Source: Candidatus Saccharibacteria bacterium UBA1944 (GTDB lineage Bacteria; Patescibacteriota; Saccharimonadia; Saccharimonadales; Saccharimonadaceae). From it: a stretch of DNA of 6,261 bases. A program made the position numbers and the translations under genes. A model generated the notes under the pieces. That model had not been told where the DNA came from. It searched no databases and saw only the letters and a list, made by a program, of their open reading frames with translations. The stretch spans positions 1 to 6,261 of the forward strand of contig DDEW01000020.1 of the NCBI GenBank assembly GCA_002336935.1, read 5' to 3'. This document shows, piece by piece, positions 1 to 4,394 of this stretch (the stretch's first letter is position 1; the number at the start of each line of letters is the position of its first letter).

Positions 1-1049
1 CCGCCAAACGCACCCGCACCGTCATTATGTTTTTGGGCCCATTAATGCACCAATACCGCGAGTTTAAGCTGCCCTTCGCTGGCGGCTGCAGCATTGGCAC
101 CCGTACCGTAGAACCCCACATGGTAGGCCTTGCGCCATTTGGATTATCCGTAGAGGCTAAGCCTAACACCGACTATTACTCGGTTGTTGCCACCCCGCAA
201 AAAGTCACCAAAACAATCGTGTTAACCGAGCGCGGCGACACGGTTACCGAAAACATTATTATGGCCGCCGCATTATATGATGGCGAGGTGATTATTAGGA
301 ATGCCAGTCCTAACTACATGGTGCAGGACGTTTGTTTCTTTTTGCAAAAACTGGGCGTAAAAATTGAGGGTATTGGCACGACGGTGCTTAAAATCCGTGG
401 CGTAAAATCTATTAACAAAGCCGTAGAATATTACCCCAGCGAAGACCCCATAGAGGCCATGAGTTTTGTTGCGGCAGCAATTGTTACAAAGTCTGAACTT
501 ACCATAAAACGCGTGCCAATTGAGTTTATGGAGCTCGAGCTAGCCACGCTTGCCAACATGGGCTTAGAATATTCGCAAACAGATGAATATGCCGCCCGTA
601 ACGGCCACACACGGCTCGTCGATTTAACCATTAAAAAGTCAGATTTACATGCTGCTAAAGATAAAATCCATGCCCTGCCATTCCCTGGCATTAACATGGA
701 CAACCTGCCATTTTTGGGCTTGTGCGCCACTGTTGCAACCGGCCGCACGCTGATTCACGACTGGAGCTACGAAAACCGAGCCATTTACTTTACCGAGCTT
801 TCTAAACTGAACGCCACAGTAGAGATGGTAGACCCCCACCGCGTATTTATTAGCGGACCCTCCAAATGGAAATCTGCCGACATTACAGCCCCGGCCGCCC
901 TAAGGCCCAGTGTGGTAATTTTACTTGCCATGCTGGCTGCGCCCGGCAAATCTGTACTGCGCGATGTATACAGCATTAACCGCGGCTACGAAGATATTGC
1001 CAACCGCCTAAATTCTGTTGGTGCCGAAATAGAGACTACCTGGGAATAA
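1..1049 (+). CDS. murA: UDP-N-acetylglucosamine 1-carboxyvinyltransferase (MurA), 5' part missing
   Basis: MurA transfers enolpyruvate from PEP to UDP-GlcNAc, the first committed cytoplasmic step of peptidoglycan synthesis. The reading frame is open to the left edge (first whole codon at 3), so the ATG at 27 is internal: the residues before it (AKRTRTVI) match the complete paralogue at 2757-4280. The 348 visible residues line up with residues 162-507 of that copy, at roughly 75-80% identity by eye, with a 2-residue indel near position 50 of the fragment. Visible MurA hallmarks are the substrate-binding Arg in TRTVIMFLGP, the catalytic Cys in GGCSIGTR (codon 87-89), the general-base Asp in FPGINMDNLP and the Arg of NRGYED. 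The N-terminal KN motif and any HTH domain lie outside the window. The gene ends 1 base before a membrane protein gene, implying translational coupling. Confidence 0.93.
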   Translation, partial: AKRTRTVIMFLGPLMHQYREFKLPFAGGCSIGTRTVEPHMVGLAPFGLSVEAKPNTDYYSVVATPQKVTKTIVLTERGDTVTENIIMAAALYDGEVIIRNASPNYMVQDVCFFLQKLGVKIEGIGTTVLKIRGVKSINKAVEYYPSEDPIEAMSFVAAAIVTKSELTIKRVPIEFMELELATLANMGLEYSQTDEYAARNGHTRLVDLTIKKSDLHAAKDKIHALPFPGINMDNLPFLGLCATVATGRTLIHDWSYENRAIYFTELSKLNATVEMVDPHRVFISGPSKWKSADITAPAALRPSVVILLAMLAAPGKSVLRDVYSINRGYEDIANRLNSVGAEIETTWE

Positions 1050-1050
1050 T

Positions 1051-1647
1051 ATGCTGGCAACATCATTTTTGAATGTTGTAGTCGTAACGCTTGGCACAGC
1101 AGCTATCGTGTACTTGCTAGACTGTTGGTATGCAAAACAGTGGCTAAAAATAAATAAACCGGCAGTCATTTATATTAGTGCCGCCGTGCTGATAGGCGTA
1201 TTCGGCGAAGTATTTGTAGAAACAATTTACAACGCCTTGTTCGGCAAACCCCTATGGTACTATCAACATTTGCCCGTACATAATGCGTATACATCAATGT
1301 ATTCGATTGTTTTGTGGGCAATGTACGGGCTGCATATATACTGGGTACAAATTGCACTTGATAAAAAGCACCCGGGCTTAAAAAGATGGAAATTGGCCAG
1401 TATTTTTGCCATAGAGTCGTTACTACTTGAAACATTCGCCAACCTAGTGTGGCTATGGGCATTTGGCAAACTAATTTACTTTTATACTCCACCAGACTTA
1501 TGGCATGTTACCACTGTTCAAAATATTCCTTGTTATTTTGCTGCGTCTTGGGCTATGATTGGCGCCGTTCGCCGTTTTAAGCACGATCCGCGCTTTTTCG
1601 CACTCATGAGCGCGCTGATTGTTTTAGTGTTTATATTCTTTGTATAA
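1051..1647 (+). CDS. Polytopic membrane protein with internal duplication, function unknown
   Basis: I do not recognise this 198-residue protein. Hydrophobic stretches suggest six membrane spans near residues 4-24, 38-60, 79-101, 115-138, 157-172 and 181-198, joined by basic loops (KKHPGLKRWK at 105-114, RRFKHDPR at 174-181). The two halves resemble each other. Half one has E53...ETxxN (57-61), GK (65-66), WYY (69-71) and WAMYG (89-93); half two has E122...ETxxN (127-131), GK (139-140), YFY (143-145) and WAMIG (167-171). Acidic residues inside predicted spans 2 and 4 suggest a functional polar site rather than a simple anchor. The ATG follows the murA stop by one base, and its only upstream ribosome-binding signal would be the weak GGGAA inside the murA end, so it is probably translated by coupling. 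A role in envelope biology is suggested only by that operon; no enzyme family is assigned. Confidence 0.85.
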   Translation: MLATSFLNVVVVTLGTAAIVYLLDCWYAKQWLKINKPAVIYISAAVLIGVFGEVFVETIYNALFGKPLWYYQHLPVHNAYTSMYSIVLWAMYGLHIYWVQIALDKKHPGLKRWKLASIFAIESLLLETFANLVWLWAFGKLIYFYTPPDLWHVTTVQNIPCYFAASWAMIGAVRRFKHDPRFFALMSALIVLVFIFFV

Positions 1648-1648
1648 A

Positions 1649-1678
1649 TTTACTTAACGATCATACGCTATACATAAT
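1649..1678 (+). promoter_or_regulatory. Possible promoter before the structured RNA region
   Basis: TTTACT (1649-1654), an 18-base spacer and CATAAT (1673-1678) form a weak sigma-70-like promoter that would start RNA near 1685. It lies directly after the membrane protein stop codon, where no hairpin terminator is visible, so the downstream RNA could also be made by read-through from the murA operon. The -35 match is only 4 of 6. Confidence 0.35.
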
Positions 1679-1684
1679 ACTGGC

Positions 1685-1850
1685 CTAAATGACTGGGAGT
1701 TATATGAGAGGAATGATGGGTTTTGGTCACGTTCCGCGACCCTTCGAGTCGAGCAAATGAGTGCAACTCATCTGTAACGTTGGCTTACAGAGCGATAACC
1801 GTCGCTCCTTGTCCCCGGTCTCAGACGTCAGTTCGAAAAGCCCGCGCCAT
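1685..1850 (+). ncRNA. Candidate structured non-coding RNA, family unknown
   Basis: No long reading frame exists in this stretch, but it is dense in base-pairing on the + strand. A 7-bp closing helix can form between 1718-1724 (GGGTTTT) and 1837-1843 (AAAGCCC, one G-U). Inside it lie a hairpin at 1725-1741 (GGTC/GACC and CG/CG around one mismatch), ATGAGT/ACTCAT at 1757-1771, CTGTAA/TTACAG at 1772-1790 with a 7-base loop, and GAGCGA/TCGCTC at 1790-1807 with a 6-base loop; the last two are perfect and share base 1790. A strong hairpin terminator follows at 1852. I looked for hallmarks of RNase P RNA, SRP RNA, tmRNA, 5S rRNA and 6S RNA and did not find them. Strand is inferred from the promoter and terminator order; the reverse strand can form nearly the same stems. 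It could instead be an elaborate 3' UTR of the murA operon. Confidence 0.4.
1704..1760 (+). CDS. Very short ORF inside the RNA candidate (18 codons)
   Basis: ATG at 1704 opens an 18-codon frame (begins MRGMMGFG, ends FESSK, stop TGA at 1758). A GGGAG ribosome-binding-like motif at 1695-1699 sits 4 bases upstream of this ATG and 13 upstream of the internal ATG at 1713. The frame overlaps the first RNA hairpin and its stop falls in the ATGAGT arm. Such short frames are common by chance; I record it because the Shine-Dalgarno match is better than that of several real genes here. No function is proposed. Confidence 0.12.
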   Translation: MRGMMGFGHVPRPFESSK

Positions 1851-1851
1851 A

Positions 1852-1897
1852 CCCCATATTAAAACTCCTACCAAAAAGTAAGAGTTTTAATATGGGG
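1852..1897. terminator. Bidirectional hairpin terminator at the 3' end of tRNA-His
   Basis: The arms 1852-1867 and 1882-1897 are perfect 16-bp reverse complements, extended after one mismatch by TAC/GTA (1869-1871 with 1878-1880) around a CAAAAA loop. Each strand has a T-run inside the 3' arm (GAGTTTTAAT), so it can stop transcription from both sides: the + strand RNA region on the left and tRNA-His on the right. The right end of the stem contains the encoded CCCCA end of tRNA-His (1893-1897), so terminator and acceptor end share bases. Confidence 0.7.
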
Positions 1898-1970
1898 CGA
1901 ATGATGGGGTTCGAACCCACGGCCTCCGGTGCCACAAACCAGCGCTCTAACCAACTGAGCTACATCCGCC
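1893..1970 (-). tRNA. tRNA-His (anticodon GTG)
   Basis: The reverse strand folds as a standard cloverleaf. The acceptor GCGGATG pairs with CATTCGC, there is a D-arm around TAGCTCAGTTGG, and the anticodon stem CTGGT/ACCGG encloses loop TTGTGGC with anticodon GTG (reads CAC/CAT). The T-arm loop is TTCGAAC closed by GTGGG/CCCAT-type pairs. The histidine identity signature is present: an extra G at -1 (base 1970) opposite C73 (base 1896). The CCA end is encoded (1895-1893). The 3' end lies within the terminator hairpin. A promoter sits about 17 bases upstream. Confidence 0.95.
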
Positions 1971-1986
1971 ATGAATGTCGTATGTA

Positions 1987-2015
1987 ATTGTACCAGATAA
2001 CCCCTATCTTGTCAG
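1987..2015 (-). promoter_or_regulatory. Promoter of tRNA-His
   Basis: On the - strand, CTGACA (2015-2010) and TACAAT (1992-1987) each match the sigma-70 consensus at 5 of 6 positions and are separated by exactly 17 bases, predicting a start near 1980, ten bases before the mature tRNA. The -35 box begins 6 bases after the stop codon of the upstream repeat-protein gene, with no terminator between, so read-through from that gene may also feed the tRNA. The spacer contains the small inverted repeat AGATA/TATCT. Confidence 0.75.
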
Positions 2016-2021
2016 TAGTTT

Positions 2022-2591
2022 TTAAGAATACGGATTAAAGCCGCGTGAACTTGGCTCTTTGTAGCTGGTGCCAAAAGTGGGGCGTTCGATTTTGTAAGCG
2101 TTTGGTGATGGATTTGGATTGTTTGCTGGTGCAGCATTTGCATGTTCACCGGCGTTAAAGCCTTGGCGTGTTGGCTTAACGATGTCAATGCGGCTGCTGG
2201 CGCTCTTTCCGGTACGAGTGGTGTGGCGTCGATGGCCGTGATGATCTTGCTGTTGTGGGGTACCGCCAGGTACTGATGCATCTATACGGCTCGTCGCTGC
2301 CTTTCCGGTACGAGTAGTATGCACCTGCTGGGCTGTATCAGAAGAACCTGTGGATGCCTGCTGGAGGGGTCCCGTTTTACTTCTTACTTGAAATGCATGG
2401 TCGCGGTAAGAGGTGTGAATAGTAGCATCTTGGAATCGTTTGACAAGCGTGCGATTCTTATCGATTTGCTGGCGAGTTGAAAAGCTTTCAGCACTTGTGC
2501 TGCCAAAGGTTGAGCTGCCAGCAGCTGCAATGCCGCTGGAATGAATAGTGCCATTATCTGGTTTGTTGAAACGTGAACCGAATAGTCCCAT
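2022..2591 (-). CDS. Low-complexity, probably disordered protein with a duplicated segment
   Basis: I do not recognise this protein of 189 residues starting MGLFGSRFNK. It is rich in Ser, Thr, Gly, Ala, Asn, Gln and Arg, with no signal peptide, membrane span or cysteine, and is probably largely unstructured. Residues 91-104 (HTTRTGKAATSRID) recur at 123-136 (HTTRTGKSASSRID), separated by a Q/H/G-rich linker (PQQQDHHGHRR at 112-122). Residues 51-70 (KRFQDATIHTSYRDHAFQVR) look more ordered. The C-terminus (FNPYS) is aromatic-tipped and echoes RQGFN at 142-146. The frame is open further upstream to 2711, but that part is antisense to tRNA-Gly; the ATG at 2591 is chosen because a TATAAT box lies 6 bases before it. 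There is no ribosome-binding site, consistent with a leaderless mRNA. The high net positive charge would suit nucleic-acid or surface-polymer binding, which is speculation. Confidence 0.7.
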   Translation of the reverse strand: MGLFGSRFNKPDNGTIHSSGIAAAGSSTFGSTSAESFSTRQQIDKNRTLVKRFQDATIHTSYRDHAFQVRSKTGPLQQASTGSSDTAQQVHTTRTGKAATSRIDASVPGGTPQQQDHHGHRRHTTRTGKSASSRIDIVKPTRQGFNAGEHANAAPANNPNPSPNAYKIERPTFGTSYKEPSSRGFNPYS

Positions 2592-2594
2592 GGG

Positions 2595-2623
2595 TTTATT
2601 ATACCGCATGAGTATAGTACAAT
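2595..2623 (+). promoter_or_regulatory. Promoter of tRNA-Gly
   Basis: TTTATT (2595-2600), 17 bases, then TACAAT (2618-2623) predicts a start near 2630, just before the mature tRNA at 2636. The -35 match is weak (3 of 6). It is interleaved with the oppositely directed promoter of the low-complexity protein, so the two probably compete. Confidence 0.5.
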
Positions 2624-2626
2624 AAC
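2598..2626 (-). promoter_or_regulatory. Leaderless-type promoter of the low-complexity protein gene
   Basis: A perfect -10 box TATAAT (- strand, 2603-2598) lies 6 bases before the ATG at 2591, so RNA would start at or within a base or two of the start codon. The -35 position at 17-base spacing holds GTTATT (2626-2621), a poor match. The -10 box overlaps the -35 of the divergent tRNA-Gly promoter. Confidence 0.55.
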
Positions 2627-2635
2627 GAGTGATTC

Positions 2636-2710
2636 GCGGGTGTAGTACAACGGTTAGTATACAAGTTTTCCAAACTTGGGACGGGGGTTCGATTCCCCCC
2701 ACCCGCACCA
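2636..2710 (+). tRNA. tRNA-Gly (anticodon TCC)
   Basis: The acceptor GCGGGTG pairs perfectly with CACCCGC. The D-arm is GTAC/GTAT, and the anticodon stem CAAGT/ACTTG encloses loop TTTCCAA with anticodon TCC (2669-2671), reading GGA and by wobble GGG. The T-arm GGGGG/CCCCC has loop TTCGATT. The discriminator base is A73 (2707) and the CCA end is encoded (2708-2710). It lies between the divergent low-complexity protein gene and the convergent XRE-MurA gene. Confidence 0.96.
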
Positions 2711-2748
2711 AATAAAATATCTCTATGTAAGTAGAGATATTTTATTTT
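2710..2748. terminator. Bidirectional terminator between tRNA-Gly and murA
   Basis: Perfect 16-bp inverted repeat: arm 2710-2725, loop 2726-2731, arm 2732-2747. The upper stem ATATCTCTA/TAGAGATAT is followed by T-rich runs on both strands, so it can end both the tRNA-Gly transcript and the murA transcript, whose stop codon is 9 bases away. The left arm starts at the final A of the tRNA's CCA. Confidence 0.85.
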
Positions 2749-2756
2749 AAGGACAT

Positions 2757-4280
2757 TTATTCCCAGGTTGTTTCTATTTCGGCACCAATGGTGTTCAAGC
2801 GATTGGCAAAGTCCTCGTAGCCACGATTAATTGAATAAACATCGCGAAGTACGGATTTGCCAGGTGCTGCGAGCATTGCGAGCATCACCACTACGCTAGG
2901 GCGAAGGGCGGGTGGTGCCACGACATCTGCAGGCTTCCATTTAGTAGGGCCAGTAATGTATACACGATGCGGATCAACCATTTCAATCTTTGCGTTGAGC
3001 TTTGTGAGTTCGGTAAAATAAATCGCTCGGTTTTCGTAACTCCAATCATGTACTAGGGTGCGTCCTTCAGCTACGGTGGCGATGAGGCCAAGGAATGGTA
3101 GGTTATCCATATTGACCCCAGGAAAGGGCATGCTGTGCAGCTTGTCTTTTGGCGCGATAAGCTTGCTCTTTTTTAGGGCGATATCAACGAGTCGAGTGTT
3201 ACCGTTGCGTGCGGGGTATTCTTCAGACATGGTGTACTCTAGTCCCATACCTGTAAGAAGCGCCATTTCAAGTTCCATAAATTCGATCGGCACCCGCTTG
3301 ACCGTGATCTCACTATCAGTGACAACTCCAGCGGCCACAAGGCTCATAGCCTCAATAGGATCTTCACTTGGGTAATATTCCACATTTTTGTTGATGCTTT
3401 TTACGCCATGAATTTTGAGAGTTGTTGTACCAATACCTTCAATTTTTACTCCAAGTTTCTGCAAATAGAAACAAACGTCTTGCACCATGTAGTTGGGACT
3501 GGCATTGCGAATGGTCACCTCACCGTCGTAAAGCGCCGCTGCCATGACAACATTTTCAGTCACCGTATCGCCGCGCTCGGTGAGCACAATGGCATGATCA
3601 ACTTCTTTTTTGTGGCTCGTAGCAAAGTATTTGTCGGTGGCGGCAACAACGTGTAGCCCAAATGGTGCGAGGCCTGTCATGTGCGGTTCAACAGTTCGAG
3701 CCCCCAGGTTGCAACCACCCGCAAATGGTAGACTAAATTTACTATATTGGTGCAAGAGGGGACCGAGGAACATAATAACAGTCCGTGTTTTCATAGCAGC
3801 CTCAATGTCCATTTCTTCTAGCTTGAGGCGCTTTGGCGGAGTGATTTCTAGATCATTGTTTGCGAGCCAGCGGCACTTCACGCCAATACTTTCGAGTACT
3901 TCAATAATTCGGTTTACTTCCTCGATGCGTGCGACGCGTCGAAGTGTTGTTTTACCTTGGTTCAGTAAGCTCGCGCACAATAGGCCGACTGCTGCATTTT
4001 TGCTGGTTTTGACCTCTATCTCGCCTTTGAGTTCTCGACCACCACTAATCAAAAAATTAGTTTTACCACTTCGGTTAATGCGGACGATTTCACTACTTAG
4101 CACTTCGCCAATTCGTGCAATCATCTCAAGACTGATATTTTGTCCGCCCTTCTCAATACGGTTAACCGCGCTTTGGCTTGTGCCGAGCGCTGACGCCAAT
4201 TCTGCTTGCGTCATACCGCGAGCTTGGCGAGTTTCTTGTATTAGTGTACCAATATTGCGTAAATATTTTGCTGTACTCAT
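2757..4280 (-). CDS. murA: XRE-type HTH domain fused to UDP-N-acetylglucosamine 1-carboxyvinyltransferase (MurA)
   Basis: The protein has 507 residues. Residues about 8-65 form a classical XRE/Cro helix-turn-helix (TQAELASALGTSQSAVNRIE at 24-43 is the HTH core). From about residue 72 a full MurA follows; it transfers enolpyruvate from PEP to UDP-GlcNAc in the cytoplasm. Active-site residues visible are K94-N95 (TSKNAA), R166 (TRTVIM), the PEP-reacting C190 (GGCNLGAR) with R195, D392 (NMDNLP) and R486 (NRGYED). All expected positions are kept, so an active enzyme is likely, and Cys at 190 predicts fosfomycin sensitivity. Stand-alone MurA is about 420 residues; the extra length is the HTH plus linker. 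The start is fixed by a promoter 6 bases upstream; no ribosome-binding site is seen. It is a close paralogue of the partial murA at the left edge, in the opposite orientation. The HTH may let the enzyme regulate its own gene or glyA; that is inference. Confidence 0.95.
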   Translation of the reverse strand: MSTAKYLRNIGTLIQETRQARGMTQAELASALGTSQSAVNRIEKGGQNISLEMIARIGEVLSSEIVRINRSGKTNFLISGGRELKGEIEVKTSKNAAVGLLCASLLNQGKTTLRRVARIEEVNRIIEVLESIGVKCRWLANNDLEITPPKRLKLEEMDIEAAMKTRTVIMFLGPLLHQYSKFSLPFAGGCNLGARTVEPHMTGLAPFGLHVVAATDKYFATSHKKEVDHAIVLTERGDTVTENVVMAAALYDGEVTIRNASPNYMVQDVCFYLQKLGVKIEGIGTTTLKIHGVKSINKNVEYYPSEDPIEAMSLVAAGVVTDSEITVKRVPIEFMELEMALLTGMGLEYTMSEEYPARNGNTRLVDIALKKSKLIAPKDKLHSMPFPGVNMDNLPFLGLIATVAEGRTLVHDWSYENRAIYFTELTKLNAKIEMVDPHRVYITGPTKWKPADVVAPPALRPSVVVMLAMLAAPGKSVLRDVYSINRGYEDFANRLNTIGAEIETTWE

Positions 4281-4323
4281 AGCTATATAGTATACCTGTT
4301 ATGATATACAGTCAACTATAGTT
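4281..4323. promoter_or_regulatory. Candidate operator palindromes between murA and glyA
   Basis: Three symmetric elements lie in the divergent region: CTATATAG (4283-4290) between the murA -10 and its ATG, GTATA/TATAC arms at 4290-4294 and 4305-4309, and the perfect 10-bp palindrome AACTATAGTT (4314-4323) covering the end of the murA -35 and lying in the glyA promoter. XRE-family repressors bind short palindromes of this size. That the HTH of MurA binds here is inference. The region is AT-rich, which makes chance palindromes more likely. Confidence 0.3.
4287..4315 (-). promoter_or_regulatory. Promoter of the XRE-murA gene (leaderless type)
   Basis: TTGACT (- strand, 4315-4310), 17 bases, TACTAT (4292-4287), then 6 bases to the ATG, which predicts a start at or next to the A of the ATG. 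An alternative -10, TATACT, lies two bases further upstream with a 15-base spacer. The -35 box overlaps the palindrome AACTATAGTT (4314-4323) and the control region of divergent glyA. Confidence 0.6.
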
Positions 4324-4326
4324 ATG

Positions 4327-4335
4327 TGCTATAAT
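4327..4335 (+). promoter_or_regulatory. Extended -10 promoter of glyA
   Basis: TGCTATAAT is a perfect extended -10 element (TG at 4327-4328, TATAAT 4330-4335). No good -35 is seen at 17 bases, as is usual for extended -10 promoters. RNA would start near 4342, giving a 5' leader of about 53 bases that is A-rich and shows no obvious fold or riboswitch. Confidence 0.65.
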
Positions 4336-4382
4336 ACCCCTATGATCTAACACTTTGCAACAATTACTATCAACCAATAAAT

Positions 4383-4387
4383 AAGGA
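4383..4387 (+). promoter_or_regulatory. Ribosome binding site of glyA
   Basis: AAGGA lies 7 bases before the ATG at 4395. It is the only clear, well-spaced Shine-Dalgarno sequence before a confident gene in the window and fixes the glyA start. Confidence 0.75.
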
Positions 4388-4394
4388 TGTATAT

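Noticed and set aside
1711..1720. GAATGATGGG repeated at 1899-1908 in the T-arm/acceptor part of tRNA-His, suggesting a tRNA remnant
   Set aside because: Beyond ten bases the similarity fades and no cloverleaf can be drawn on either strand; several 10-base repeats are expected by chance in a window this size.
2592..2711. N-terminal extension of the low-complexity protein to an ATG at 2711 (229 residues in all)
   Set aside because: The extra 40 codons are mostly the antisense of tRNA-Gly and run through the promoters; a TATAAT box 6 bases before the ATG at 2591 fixes the shorter start.
3610..4290. 226-codon + strand open frame opposite the N-terminal half of XRE-murA
   Set aside because: It is a shadow frame: low-complexity Arg/Ser/Leu-rich, no domain, no promoter or ribosome binding site, and entirely antisense to a confident gene.
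4342..4350. ATG ATC TAA mini-ORF at the predicted 5' end of the glyA transcript
   Set aside because: Too short to support; start-stop pairs like this occur frequently by chance, and the transcription start is itself only predicted.
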